From Atriophallophorus winterbourni (taxonomy: Eukaryota > Platyhelminthes > Trematoda > Plagiorchiida > Microphallidae): 64,000 bases of DNA. The position numbers and the translations under genes are program-made. The stretch is from positions 22,042-86,041 of the forward strand of contig JACCGJ010016381.1 of NCBI GenBank assembly GCA_013407085.1, written 5' to 3'. Below, in pieces: positions 33,828-47,938 of the stretch (the stretch's first letter is position 1; each line of letters starts with the position of its first letter). The notes below the pieces were generated by a model. That model made no database searches and was not told the origin of the DNA. It saw only the letters and a program-made list of their open reading frames with translations.

Positions 33828-35196
33828 ATTAATAGTATCAACCTGCATGTTTTTAGTAAGCATATCAACGATTATGGGTTTCGAGTAACTATAAACGGTT
33901 ACTTAACATGGACATGTTGCACAATAAACGTTGCGAAAACCTTACTGATATAAACCTTGCAAATTGTCACTAATTCCATATATTCTTCGTATTCAGAGAC
34001 TGAATACTTCTAGAACGTTGCGCGGAGAACTAGAGAACATAAATTGTAGCTTCCTCGGGATTTAAACCAAACCAGCATAAAAGCATTTCTACAGCCACAC
34101 TGGCCTTTAATCTCATAATCTGTTCCTGTAGGGATCTGGATTTTAATTTTATGTATCAGGTTACGTGTTGCTTGAAAGTTGGGCATGTATTTGATTTATC
34201 CGATTGTTAGCTCGAATGGAAGCACCAATTTTAAATTTGTAAATTGCCTTCCTGTATGCTCTGATTTGATCAACAATTGGTTCCAAGTGTATTCAACAAC
34301 AAAGGGATGTTCCATCACTGACTATAGAGTGCGTAACCTCAAGTGATCACGTTTTAAATTTCTTCATCGATTTTAGAGTCGCAACGTATGTTTTTTCAGT
34401 TCAGTTACATTTGCTTTAGGTCCATGCGCAGTGAACGGTTTCGCTACAAGTAAAATGAACTTGAAGTAATCAAAACACACCACTGTTAGTAGATGAATCA
34501 TCACTCCGCAGAACATAGAAAGCTGAACGCAACGAAGGTGAACCAATGTTTTCGCGCGCTTATTGAGAGTGCATGTTTTGACCTACTGAACACGTATTAT
34601 TTTTCATCGATAATGCGTAAAAGTTATTCTGCAGAAAATGGTTTTGTTATATTCACAAACCATAAAATTGAACAGCATAAAAGCGTCAATGTCTTATTCC
34701 AAAATTCTAAATATTCGGACTGAAAGTTGATAGCTTTCTGAAAATAAATGAAACAATGTATTGACCCGAAGTAGTTAAAAGTTTAAAGTATTTAATGGGA
34801 TTATTTCGAAACCATTAAAATAACAAAAAATTGTATATAACGAGTGTATCTAGGATAGGCTTACAAATTATGGATATGTTAATTTAATTTTGTTTTGAAG
34901 GACTCAATGCAGGGCGAGTCAGAATCGCACGCAGTTAGATTAATCTAAAATAGATAGTCCGCCTAGCAAACATAGTGCAGGCAGAACTTGTGTCCTAGAG
35001 GTATGAGTTATATCCACCTCTCGTCTAATCTGTACATTGATGAACGTAGGTCTCCTTTAACAGACACTAGTCTATAGGTAATAATAATATCAAGGCCTAT
35101 TATTTCTTTCGGTTGAGTCACACAAACCCGGACGTCGCAATAGTCTAGTCTATGGAACGTTACAAAAACCCGTGGCTAACCGCACCACCCTGTGGT

Positions 35197-35886
35197 ACTT
35201 CATCGTTTTACGATAACATCATTGGTTATTCGATGTTATGTTCGAGGTCTGAAACTTTATGATATTCGCGTAAAGATGAGTGAGAATCTGTTTGCCTTTC
35301 TACGAAGATTCCGGCAACGCTCTCCAGCTTCCTATTATTGAATACTTCATGGTCTTTTGACTCAGAGCTACGTGTTGAGCCTCCGTTTCTCAACAATCAT
35401 ATCCAAGAAATATTCTTCCAAATGCGGAGCATCTCGCTTTTCCATGTGTTAAACGGTATATCATTCACAGCCACCCAATCTGACATGTTCAAGGATACAA
35501 GGATTCAAGTGTATAACAAATCCAAATAATTTTGCACATCCTCACCACTGATTCGAGTCCATCATCCGTGAAAAGAACACTTTTTAGTATTGTGAGTGGT
35601 GGTAAATCGTTTATGAATATGAGAAAGAAGCGAACCTAGCAGAGACCTTTGTGGGATTCCGTTGGTGGTTTAATATTTTTGATATGACTCCATATACTCC
35701 CATTCTAGCGTGTTAATCTGATAAGTCGCCGCAAAATCATGAGAGAAGTGGATTACCGATTCATCAATGTAGAAGCGAATTGTATTTGACTGTATCAATA
35801 GCTTTGACTGTATTCATGTTATACTTTGCAAGGTTACAATAGCTAAGCATGTCTGATTGCTTGAAGACGAGATGGCCCGAAGACAC
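35197..35886 (-). pseudogene. Antisense RT fragment, U7
   Basis: FTDD box retained despite a synonymous change (CTG to CTT) in the preceding LF codons. Confidence 0.6.
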
Positions 35887-36012
35887 ACAATGCGCATAAC
35901 TGATGAGAGACAACAACCGAGAAACCGGTCATGTCCTTCCGTCCTGATTTTCGAACGTTATGAACTACTTGTTAATATAATCAGCCTTTAATCAACGACA
36001 GCAACAAAAATT

Positions 36013-36739
36013 ACCGACGTCCTAGACCATTTCTGCTCCACTGTCTCCACTCGTATGCGGTTCAGGTTCGGTCGCCCTGGCTACAGAAGGACATCAGTCT
36101 CTTGCAGAGAATATATCATCGGACCACCAAGCTCGTAAGTGGTTTAAAACATAAACAGTACGAAGATCGGATTACAAGCCCTAATCTCTTCGACTCTCGC
36201 TACCGCCGTCTTAGAGGCGACTTGATTCTTATGTTCAATATACTGCATACCCACAACCATCCCCCGAATCAACTGTTCACACGACTACCACCACGAACAA
36301 GCCGGAGTCATAACTATACAGTGCTTATTCCCGACTCAAGGCTGAACTGTCGAAGGTATTTTTATTCTGTACGTGTATGTCTTACTTGGAACTCCATACC
36401 CCGTAACGATGCACATTCACCCAACGTGGATATATTCAAATCGAACTTGGATAACTTCATGTCGACCAATCCAAACATTGACCGCAATATATTCTGCATC
36501 ATAAAGCTTTGAATCCATGCATCGAAATGAACCTTACATATTTACCCAATCAAACCGGTTGAAAACAATGTATTTTTACGTGATTCCTGAACTGATCAGT
36601 AGGCAAACGAATCCCGTTTTACTACCTATGTTATTTGTAATTCGCATATTATTCTGTGGTTTTTGTAAAGCTATGTGCTTTTTAGACCATTAAATTGAAT
36701 GGAAAATGAATAGAAATTGAAATTGAGAATTGAATTGAT
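36013..36739 (+). pseudogene. RT-a, U7
   Basis: Open for 136 codons (36102-36512). Identical to the U6 copy in most positions, including the NIDRNIFCIIKL end. Confidence 0.75.
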
Positions 36740-36912
36740 TCTTAACTCTCGTTATTTCACCATAAACATTTTTACAACAACAAAATATTACCTCGGACGG
36801 TGTTGTTTGCACATTGCTAAATCTCAACACGAAATAATTTTCCGGATTTGACGAAACTACCACGCTGATTCTAAAAAAGTATGCTCATACTTTGTGTACG
36901 CCCATCACGTAC

Positions 36913-38532
36913 TTGTTTAAACTCTCTTCAACTTAACGGATCGTTCTCTTTAAGTGGAAGTATGACATCATTTTCCCCAACTACAAAGAAGTAAACTGTT
37001 CTGAAGTATCTAACTATCGACCAGTAACACTACTACCGGTGATCTCTAAATGAAACAGCGTCACAAAACATCTGGGAGACAATTGCTTGCTCGCGGTCGA
37101 AAAAAACTTCTTTCAAATAAGACACTCTTTCCTTTCAAACCTTGTGCTCGCCGTCAATAACTTGACACAAGCTGTAGACAAAGGTCTCACAATACACGCT
37201 TGTCATCTTGATATGTTAAATGCATTTGATGTTGTCAACCACAGTCTGTTACTACAATAAATAGAGCAACGTGTTATCGAGGGTTCATTACTAGCCTGGT
37301 TTGAGGATTATCTCCGCGACCGTATAATTCGAATAAGTGTTGATGGCGCTTTGTAACGACTTCTTAAATGAGCGAGTGGAGTGCCGCATGGATCAGTGCT
37401 TGAACCAATTCTTTTCCTGGTCTATGCAAACGACTTACCTAAACTTGTTCGCTGCAAAATCTTGTTATTTTCTGATGACATCAAGTTGTGGATACATGTA
37501 CGCACAACTGATGATTTCAGACAGCTTCAACTGGAAATCGATGCTTTACAGGACTGGTCAGTTAGAAATGAATTTTCTTTCAATACCATACAATTCAAGG
37601 TATTAACTTTTGGAAGATATTTCGAGTGCTCTTACACCCTTGGTTCCTATGATCTTGAAACCACTTATATGGAGAAGGATTTTAGTGTTGGTGAGCAGCA
37701 CATTAAACCGTCATATAACCTTACAGTTGTCAAGGAAAAGACGTCGAGAGTAATGCTTCTGCTGAAACGCTTGTTCGGGGGTTTCACGAAGCACACTGTT
37801 CATCGAATAATTAGTACGTTTATGAGGCCAACCATGGAGTATGCGGCTCAGGCTTGGTCACCCTGGCTACAGAAGGACATCAGCCTCTTGCAGAGAATAT
37901 ATCATTGGATCATCGAGCTCGTATGTGGTTTAAAGCACAAACGATTCGAAGATAATTTTACGAGTCTCAATCACTTCGGCTCTCACTACAACGTCTTATA
38001 GGTGATTTCATTCTTATGTTTATTATATTGCACATATCCAGAAATCACCTGAAAAAATTATTCGCCCAAATACCACCTCGAACCAGCGGGTGTGATGAAT
38101 ACACAGTACATATTCCCGAATCGAGACTGAACAGTCGAAGGTATTTCATTGTGTTCACGTATGGTTTACCTGGAAATCCCTTCCCTCTAAAGTTACACAT
38201 TCATCAACTTGGACATATTCAAATCGCATTTGGATAAATTCTTATCGGCCAATCCAAATATTGAACCTATATATTTTACACCACTACAACTTCGAAGTTT
38301 GAACCCGTGCATTGAAGTAAACTATAAATTTTGATCACAAGGAGTAACATGTGCCATCCAACCAATCTAAAACAGTTTCTTTTCTGAGGATGTTTATTTG
38401 ATTCCAGAACTGCTCAGTAATCAAACAAATCCCATTTTACTACCAGTGTTATTGGTAATTATCATATTCTTCTGTGGATTTTGTAAACCTATACGCTTTT
38501 TAGACCGCTAAATTTAATTTAATTGAATTGAT
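36913..38532 (+). pseudogene. RT-b, U7 (type II)
   Basis: 206 codons open (37381-38001) ending HYNVL through the 1-bp deletion shared with U3, then 38016-38237 in the next frame. Motif A reads LDMLNAFDVVNHS. Confidence 0.8.
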
Positions 38533-39899
38533 ATTAGTAGTATCAACCTGCATGTTTTTAGTAAGCATATCAACGATTATGGGTTTCGAGTAACTAAAAA
38601 CGGTTACCTAACATGGACATGTTGCACAATAAACTTTGTGAAAACCTTACTGACATAAACCTTGCAAATTGTCACTAATTCCATATATTCTTCGTATTCA
38701 GGGACTGAATACTTCTAGAACGTTGCGCGGAGAACTAGAGAACATAAATTGTAGCTTCCTCGGGATTTAAACCAAACCAGCATAAAAGCATTTCTACAGC
38801 CACACTGGCCTTTAATCTCATAATCTGTTCCTGTAGGGATCTGGATTTTAATTTTATGTATCAGGTTACGTGTTGCTTGAAAGTTGGGCATGTATTTGAT
38901 TTATCCGATTGTTAGCTCAAATGGAAGCACCAATTTTAAATTTGTAAATTGCCTTCCTGTATGCTCTGATTTGATCAACAATTGGTTCCAAGTGTATTCA
39001 ACAACAAAGGGATGTTCCATCACTGACTATAGGGTGCGTAACCTCAAGTGATCACGTTTTAAATTTCTTCATCGATTTTAGAGTCGCAACGTATGTTTTT
39101 TCAGTTCAGTTACATTTGCTTTAGGTTCATGCGCAGTGACCGGTTTCGCTACAAGTTAGATGAACTTGAAGTAATCAAAACACACCACTGTTAGTAGATG
39201 AATCATCATCCGCAGAACATAGAAAGCTGAACGCAACGAAGGTGAACCAATGTTTTCGCGCGCGTATTGAGAGTGCATGTTTTGACCTACAGAACACGTA
39301 TTATTTTTCATCGATAATGCGTAAAAGTTATTCTGCAGAAAATGGTTTTGTTATATTCACAAACCATAAAATTGAACAGCATAAAAGCGTCAATGTCTTA
39401 TTCCAAAATTCTAAATATTCGGACTGAAAGTTGATAGCTTTCTGAAAATAAATGGAACAATGTATTGACCCGAAGTAGTTAAACGTTTAAAGTATTTAAT
39501 GGGATTATTTCGAAACCATTAAAATAACAAAAAATTGAGCATAACGAGTGTATCTAGGATAGGCTTACAAATTATGGATATGTTAATTTAATTTTGTTTT
39601 GAAGGACTCAATGCAGGGCGAGTCAGAATCTCACGCAGTTAGATTAATCTAAAATAGATAGTCCGCCTAGCAAACATAGTGCAGGCAGAACTTGTGTCCT
39701 AGAGGTATGAGTTATATCCACCTCTCGTCTAATCTGTACATTGATGAACGTAGGTCTCCTTTAACAGACACTAGTCTATAGGTAATAATAATATCAAGGC
39801 CTATTATTTCTTTCGGTTGAGTCACACAAACCCAGACGTCGCAATAGTCTAGTCTATGGAACGTTACAAAACCCGTGGCTAACCGCACCACCCTGTGGT

Positions 39900-40589
39900 A
39901 CTTCATCGTTTTACGATAACATCATTCGTTATTCGATGTTATGTTCGAGGTCTGAACCTTTATAATATTCGCGTAAAGATGAGTGAGAATCTGTTTGCCT
40001 TTCTACGAAGATTCCGGCAACGCTCTCCAGCTTCCTATTATTGAATACTTCATGGTCTTTTGACTCAGAGCTACGTGTTGAGCCTCCGTTTCTCAACAAT
40101 CATATCCAAGAAATATTCTTCCAAATGCGGAGCATCTCGCTTTTCCATGTGTTAAACGGTATATCATTCACAGCCACCCAATCTGACATGTTCAAGGATA
40201 CAAGGATTCAAGTGTATAACAAATCCAAATAATTTTGCACATCCTCACCACTGATTCGAGTCCATCATCCGTGAACAGAACGCTTTTTAGTATTATGAGC
40301 GCGGGTTAGTCGTTTATGTTTAGGAGAGAGAACCGGACCTGGCAGAGATATTTGTGGGTTTCCGTTTGCGGTTTAATATTTTTGATATAACTCCATATAC
40401 TCCCATTCTTGCGCGGTAATCTGATAGGTCGTCGCAAAATCATGAGAGAAGTGGATTACCGATTCATCAATGTAGAAGCGAATTGTATTTGACTGTATCA
40501 ATAGCTTTGAATGTATTCATGTTATACTTTGCAAGGTTACAATAGCTAAGCATGTCTGATTGCTTGAAGACGAGATGGCCCGAAGACAC
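39900..40589 (-). pseudogene. Antisense RT fragment, U8
   Basis: Carries a patch (about 40280-40370; GCTTTTTAGTATTATGAG, TAGGAGAGAGAACCGGACC) typical of type I units in an otherwise type II context, a further sign of exchange between units. Confidence 0.6.
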
Positions 40590-40715
40590 ACAATGCGCAT
40601 AACTGATGAGAGACAACAACCGAGAAACCGGTCATGTCCTTCCGTCCTGATTTTCGAACGTTATGAACTACTTATCAATATAATCAGCCTTTAATCAACG
40701 ACAGAAACACAATTT

Positions 40716-41442
40716 ACCGACGTCCTAGACCATTTCTGCTCCACTGTCTCCACTCGTATGCGGTTCAGGCTTGGTCACCCTAGCTACAGAATTATATCAG
40801 TCTCTTGCAGAGAACATATCATCGGACCACCAAGCTCGTAAGTGGTTTAAAACATAAACAGTACGAAAATCGGATTACAAGCCCTAATCTCTTCGACTCT
40901 CGCTACCGCCGTCTTAGAGGCGACTTGATTCTTATGTTCTATATACTGCATACCCACAACCATCCCCCGAATCAACTATTCACACGACTACCACCACGAA
41001 CAAGCCGGAGTCATAACTATACAGTGCTTATTCCCGACTCAAGGCTGAACTGTCGAAGGTATTTTTATTCTGTACGTGTATGTCTTACTTGGAACTCCCT
41101 ACCCCGTAACGATGCACATTCACCCAACTTAGATATATTCAAATCGAACTTGGATAACTTCATGTCGACCAATCCAAACATTGACCGCAATATATTCTGC
41201 CTCATAAAGCTTTGAATCCATGCATCGAAATAAACCTTACATATTTACCCAATCAAACCGGTTGAAAACAATGTATTTTTACGTGATTCCTGAACTGATC
41301 AGTGGGCAAATGAATCCCGTTTTACTACCTATGTTATTTGTAATTCGCATATTATTCTGTGGTTTTTGTAAAGCTATGTGCTTTTTAGACCATCAAATTA
41401 AATGGAAAATGAATAGAAATAGAAATTGAGAATTGAATTGAT
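40716..41442 (+). pseudogene. RT-a, U8
   Basis: 136 codons open (40805-41215). RTYH and MFYILH are private variants; the LIKL end replaces IIKL. Confidence 0.75.
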
Positions 41443-41615
41443 CCTTAACTCTCGTTATTCCACCCGAAAATGTTTTGCAACAACAAAATATTACCTCGGA
41501 CGGTGTTGTCCGCAAATTCGTAAATCTCAACAGGAAATAATTGTCCGGATCTGACGAAACTACCACGTTGATTGTAAAAAAGTATGCTCATACTTTGTGT
41601 ACGCCCATCACGTAC

Positions 41616-43234
41616 TTGTTTAAACTCTCTTCAACTTAACGGATCGTTCTCTTTAAGTGGAAGTGTGACATCATTATCCCCAACTACAAAGACGTAAACT
41701 GTTCTGAAGTATCCAACTATCGACCAGTAACACTACTACCGGTGATCTCTAGATGAAACAGCGTCACGAAACATCTGGGAGACAATTGCTTAGTCGCAGT
41801 CGAAAAAAACTTCTTTCAAATAAGACTCTCTTTCCTTTCAAACCTTGTGCTCGCCGTCAATAATTTGACACAAGCTGTAGACGAAGGTCTCACCATACAC
41901 GCTTGTCATCTTGATATGTTAAATGCAATCGATAGTGTCAACCACAGTCTGTTACTACAATGAATAGAGCAACGTGTTATCGAGGGTTCATTACTAGCCT
42001 GGTTTGAGGATTATCTCCGCGACCGTATAATTCGAATAAGTGTTGATGGCGCTTTGTAACGACTTCTTAAATGAGCGAGTGGAGTGCCACATGAATCAGT
42101 GCTTGAACCAATTCTTTTCCTGATCTATGCAAACGACTTACCTAAACTTGTTCGCTGCAAAATCTTGTTATTTTCTGATGACATCAAGTTGTGGACACAT
42201 GTACGCACAACTGATGATTTCAGACAGCTTCAACTGGAAATCGATGCTTTACAGGACTGGTCAGTTAGAATGAATTTTCTTTCAATGCCATACAATTCAA
42301 GGTATTAACTTTTGGAAGATATTTCGAGTGCTCTTACACCCTTGGTTCCCATAATCTTGAAACCACTTATATGGAGAAGGATTTTAGTGTTGGTGAGCAG
42401 CACATTAAACCGTCATATAACCCCACAGTTGTCAAGGAAAAGACGTCGAGAGTAATGCTTCTGCTGAAACGCTTGTTCGGGGGTTTCACGAAGCACACTG
42501 TTCATCGAATAATTAGTACGTTTATGAGGCCAACCATGGAGTATGCGGCTCAGGCTTGGTCACCCTGGCTACAGAAGGACATCAGCCTCTTGCAGAGAAT
42601 ATATCATATGATCATCGAGCTCGTTTGTGGTTTAAAGCACAAACGATTCGAAGATAATTTTACAAGTCTTAATCACTTCGGCTCTCAATACGACCGTTCT
42701 AAAGGTGATTTCGCTCTTATGTTTATTATATTGCACATATCCAGAAATTATCTGAGAGAATTATCCACCCAACTACCACCTCGAACCAGCGGGAGTCATG
42801 AATACACAGTACATATTCCCGAATCGAGACTGAACAGTCGAAGGTATTTTATTGTGTACGCGTATGTGTTACCTGGAAATCCCTACCCTCTAAAGTTACG
42901 CATTCATCAACTTGGATATATTCAAATCGCATTTGGATAAATTCTTATCGGCCAATCCAAATATTGAACCTATATATTTTACACCATTACAACTTCGAAG
43001 TTTGAACCCGTGCATTGAAGTAAACTATAAATTTTGATCACAAGGAGTAACATGTGCCATCCAACCAATCTAAAACAGTTTCTTTTCTGAGGATGTTAAT
43101 TTGATTCCAGAACTGCTCAGTAATCAAACGAATCCCATTTTACTGCCAGTGTTATTGGTAATTATCATATTCTTCTGTGAATTTTGTAAACCTATATGCT
43201 TTTTTGACCGCTAAATTGAATTGAATTGAATTGA
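41616..43234 (+). pseudogene. RT-b, U8 (chimeric, frameshifted)
   Basis: Motif B reads PHESV. A 1-bp deletion near 42268 breaks the frame after LQDWSVR; reading resumes at 42371-42940. The stop after HSLLLQ is TGA instead of TAA. The 3' half matches U5 (SQYDRSKGDFALMF; RNYLRELSTQL). Confidence 0.8.
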
Positions 43235-44602
43235 TATTACTAGTATCAACCTGCATGTTTTTAGTAAGCATATCAACGATTATGGGTTTCGAGTAACTAT
43301 AAACGGTTACTTAACATGGACATGTTGCACAATAAACGTTGCGAAAACCTTACTGATATAAACCTTGCAAATTGTCACTAATTCCATATATTCTTCGTAT
43401 TCAGAGACTGAATACTTCTAGAACGTTGCGCGGAGAACTAGAGAACATAAATTGTAGCTTCCTCGGGATTTAAACCAAACCAGCATAAAAGCATTTCTAC
43501 AGCCACACTGGCCTTTAATCTCATAATCTGTTCCTGTAGGGATCTGGATTTTAATTTTATGTATCAGGTTACGTGTTGCTTGAAAGTTGGGCATGTATTT
43601 GATTTATCCGATTGTTAGCTCGAATGGAAGCACCAATTTTAAATTTGTAAATTGCCTTCCTGTATGCTCTGATTTGATCAACAATTGGTTCCAAGTGTAT
43701 TCAACAACAAAGGGATGTTCCATCACTGACTATAGGGTGCGTAACCTCAAGTGATCACGTTTTAAATTTCTTCATCGATTTTAGAGTCGCAACGTATGTT
43801 TTTTCAGTTCAGTTACATTTGCTTTAGGTTCATGCGCAGTGACCGGTTTCGCTACAAGTTAGATGAACTTGAAGTAATCAAAACACACCACTGTTAGTAG
43901 ATGAATCATTATTCCACAGAACATAGAAAGCTGAACGCAACGAAGGTGAACCAATGTTTTCGCGCTCGTATTGAGAGTGCAGGTTTTGACCTACAAAAGA
44001 CGTATGATTTTTCATCGATAATGTGTTAAATTATTCTGCAAAAATGGTTTTGTTATATTCACAAACCATAAAATTGAACAGCATAAAAGCGTCAATGTCT
44101 TATTCCAAAATTATAAATATTCGGACTGAAAGTTGATAGCTTTCTGAAAATAAACGGAACAATGTATTGACCCGAAGTAGTTAAACGTTTAAAGTATTTA
44201 ATGGGATTATTTCGAAACCATTAAAATAACAAAAAATTAAACATAACGAGTGTATCTAGGATAGGCTTACAAATTATGGATAGGTTAATTTAATTTTGTT
44301 TTGATGGACTCAATGCAGGGCGAGTCAGAATCGCACGCAGTTAGATTAACCTAAAATAGATAGTCCGCCTAGCAAACATAGTGCAGGCAGAACTTGTGTC
44401 CTAGAGTTATGAGTTATATCCACCTCTCGTCTAATCTGTACATTGATGAACATAGGTCTCCTTTAAGAGACACTAGTCTATAGGTAATGATAATATCAAG
44501 GCCTATTATTTCTTTCGGTTGAGTCACACAAACCCAGACGTCGCAATAGTCTAGTCTATGGAACGTTACAAAAACCCGTGGCTAACCGCACCACCCTGTG
44601 GT

Positions 44603-45292
44603 ACTTCATCGTTTTACGATAACATCATTCGTTATTCGATGATATGTTCGAGGTATGAACCTTTATAATAATCGCGGAAAGATGAGTGAGAATCTGTTTG
44701 CCTTTCTACGAAGATTCCGGCAACGCTCTCCAGTTTCCTATTATTGAATTCTTCATGGTCTTTTGACTCAGAGCTACGTGTTGAGCCTCCGTTTCTCAAC
44801 AATCATATCCAAGAAATATTCTTCCAAATGTGGAGCATCTCGCTTTTCCATGTGGTAAACGGTATATCATTCACAGCCACCCAATCTGACATGTTCAAGG
44901 ATACAAGGATTCAAGTGTATAACAAATCCAAATAATTTTGCACATCCTCACCACTGATTCGAGTCCATCATCCGTGAACAGAACACTTTTTAGTATTGTG
45001 AGTGGTGGTAAATCGTTTATGAATATGAGAAAGAAGCGAGCCTAGCAGAGACCTTTGTGGGATTCCGTTGGTGGTTTAATATTTTTGATATGACTCCATA
45101 TACTTCCATTCTTGCGCGTTAATCTGATAGGTCGTCGCAAAATCATGAGAGAAGTGGATTACCGATTCATCAATGTAGAAGGGAATTGTATTTGACTGTA
45201 TCAATAGCTTTAACTGTATTCATGTTATACTTTGCAACGTTACAATATCTAAACATGTCTGATTGCTTGAAGACGAGATGGCCCGAAGACAC
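44603..45292 (-). pseudogene. Antisense RT fragment, U9
   Basis: FTDD retained. The hairpin at its left end reads CATCG-TTTTA-CGATA. Confidence 0.6.
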
Positions 45293-45418
45293 ACAATGCG
45301 CATAACTGATGAGAGACAACAACCGAGAAACCGGTCGTGTCCTTCCGTCCTGATTTTCGAACGTTATGAACTACTTGTTAATATAATCAGCCTTTAATCA
45401 ACGACAGCAACACAATTT

Positions 45419-46145
45419 ACCGACGTCCTAGACCATTTTTGCTCCACTGTCTCCACTCGTATGCGGTTCAGGTTCGGTCGCCCTGGCTACAGAAGGACAT
45501 CAGTCTCTTGCAGAGAATATATCATCGGACCACCAAGCTCGTAAGTGGTTTAAAACATAAACAGTACGAAGATCGGATTACAAGCCCTAATCTCTTCGAC
45601 TCTCGCTACCGCCGTCTTAGAGGCGACTTGATTCTTATGATCAATATACTGCATACCCACAACCATCCCCCGAATCAACTATTCACACGACTACCACCAC
45701 GAACAAGACGGAGTCATAACTATACAGTGCTTATTCCCGACTCGAGGCTGAACTGTCGAAGGTATTTTTATTCTGTACGTGTATGTTTTACTTGGAACTT
45801 CATACCCCGTAACGATGCACATTCACCCAACGTGGATATATTCAAATCGAACTTGGATAACTTCATGTCGACCAATCCAAACATTGACCGCAATATATTC
45901 TGCATCATAAAGCTTTGAATCCATGCATCGAAATGAACCTTACATATTTACCCAATCAAACCGGTTGAAAACAATGTATTTTTACGTGATTCCTGAACTG
46001 ATCAGTAGGCAAACGAATCCCGTTTTACTACCTATGTTATTTGTAATTCGCATATTATTTCGTGGTTTTTGTAAAGCTATGTGCTTTTTAGACCATCAAA
46101 TTAAATGGAAAATGAAAAGAAATAGAAATTGAGAATTGAATTGAT
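45419..46145 (+). pseudogene. RT-a, U9
   Basis: The longest RT-a open frame (159 codons, 45439-45918), starting upstream of the thumb (LHCLHSYAVQVRSPWLQKD). Confidence 0.75.
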
Positions 46146-46317
46146 CCTTAACTCTCGTTATTTCAACATATATTTTTTACAACAACAAAATATTACCTCG
46201 GACGGTGTTGTCCGCACATTGCTAAATCTCAACACCAAATAATTTTCCGGATTTGACGAAACTAGCAGGCTGATTCTAAAAAAGTATGCTCATACTTTGT
46301 GTACGCCCATCACGTAC

Positions 46318-47938
46318 TTGTTTAAACTCTCTTCAACTTAACGGATCGTTCTCTTTAAGTGGAAGTATGACATCATTTTCCCCAACTACAAAGAAGTAAA
46401 CTGTTCTGAAGTATCTAACTATCGACCAGTAACACTACTACCGGTGATCTCTAAATGAAACAGCGTCACAAAACATCTGGGAGACAATTGCTTGCTCGCG
46501 GTCGAAAAAAACTTCTTTCAAATAAGACACTCTTTCCTTTCAAACCTTGTGCTCGCCGTCAATAACTTGACACAAGCTGTAGACAAAGGTCTCACAATAC
46601 ACGCTTGTCATCTTGATATGTTAAATGCATTTGATATTGTCAACCACAGTCTGTTACTACAATAAATAGAGCAACGTGTTATCGAGGGTTCATTACTAGC
46701 CTGGTTTGAGGATTATCTCCGCGACCGTATAATTCGAATAAGTGTTGATGGCGCTTTGTAACGACTTCTTAAATGAGCGAGTGGAGTGCCGCATGGATCA
46801 GTGCTTGAACCAATTCTTTTCCTGATCTATGCAAACGACTTACCTAAACTTGTTCGCTGCAAAATCTTGTTATTTTCTGATGACATCAAGTTGTGGATAC
46901 ATGTACGCACAACTAATGATTTCAGACAGCTTCAACTGGAAATCGATGCTTTACAGGACTGGTCAGTTAGAAATGAATTTTCTTTCAATGCCATACAATT
47001 CAAGGTATTAACTTTTGGAAGATATTTCGAGTGCTCTTACACCCTTGGTTCCCATAATCTTGAAACCACTTATATGGAGAAGGATTTTAGTGTTGGTGAG
47101 CAGCACATTAAACCGTCATATAACCCCACGGTTGTCAAGGAAAAGACGTCAAGAGTAATGCTTCTGCTGAAACGCTTGTTCGGGAGTTTCACGAAGCACA
47201 CTGTTAATCTAATAATTAGTACGTTTATGAGGCCAACCCTGGAGTATGCGGCTCAGGCTTGGTCACCCTGGCTACAGAAGGACATCAGCCTCTTGCAGAG
47301 AATATATCATTGGATCATCGAGCTCGTATGTGGTTTAAAACACAAATGATTCGAAGATAATTTCACGAGTCTCAATCACTTCGGCTCTCACTACCACCGT
47401 CTTAAAGGTGATTTCATTCTTATGTTTATTATATTGCACATATCCAGAAATCACCTGAATAAATTATTCGCCCAACTACCACATCGAACCAGCGGGTGTG
47501 ATGAATACACAGTACATATTCCCGAATCGAGACTGAACATTCAAAGGTATTTCATTGTGTACACGTATGTTTTACCTGGAAATCCCTTCCCTCTAAAGTT
47601 ACACATTCATCAACTTGGACATATTCAAATCGCATTTGGATAAATTCTCATCGGCCAATCCAAATATTGAACCTATATATTCTACACCATTCAAACTTAG
47701 AAGTTTGAACCCGTGCATTGAAGTAAACTATAAATTTTGATCACAAGGAGTAACATGTGCCATCCAACCAATCTAAAACAGTTTCTTTTCTGAGGATGTT
47801 AATTTGATTCCAGAACTGCTCAGTAATCAAACAAATCCCATTTTACTACCAGTGTTATTGGTAATTATCATATTCTTCTGTGGATTTTGTAAACCTATAC
47901 GCTTTTTAGACCGCTAAATTGAATTGAATTGAATTGAT
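46318..47938 (+). pseudogene. RT-b, U9 (type II)
   Basis: Open 46786-47349, then TGA (CGA to TGA) within the CGLKHKR block. It lacks the U3/U7 deletion. Continues at 47422-47643. Confidence 0.8.

Larger units (their letters stand above)
29786..34492 (+). repeat. Unit U6 (standard, type II with type I tract)
   Basis: 4707 bp. Shares rare variants with U10 (TCTATTAACGTTACG; GCTAAGCGC; Asn-Val in RT-a), four units away. The minus-strand conserved frame lies at about 33900-34200 and is broken by TAG. Decayed hammerhead-like core at 31194-31224. Confidence 0.95.
34493..39197 (+). repeat. Unit U7 (standard, type II)
   Basis: 4705 bp. Very close to U6 in RT-a and the region between RT-a and RT-b, and to U3 in RT-b (shared 1-bp deletion). 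Decayed hammerhead-like core at 35900-35930. Confidence 0.95.
39198..43900 (+). repeat. Unit U8 (standard, type II, chimera)
   Basis: 4703 bp. The left part resembles U7. From about 42600 to 43300 it is the near-twin of U5. Its RT-a start (TAGCTACAGAATTATATC) also matches U5. Decayed hammerhead-like core at 40603-40633. Confidence 0.95.
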
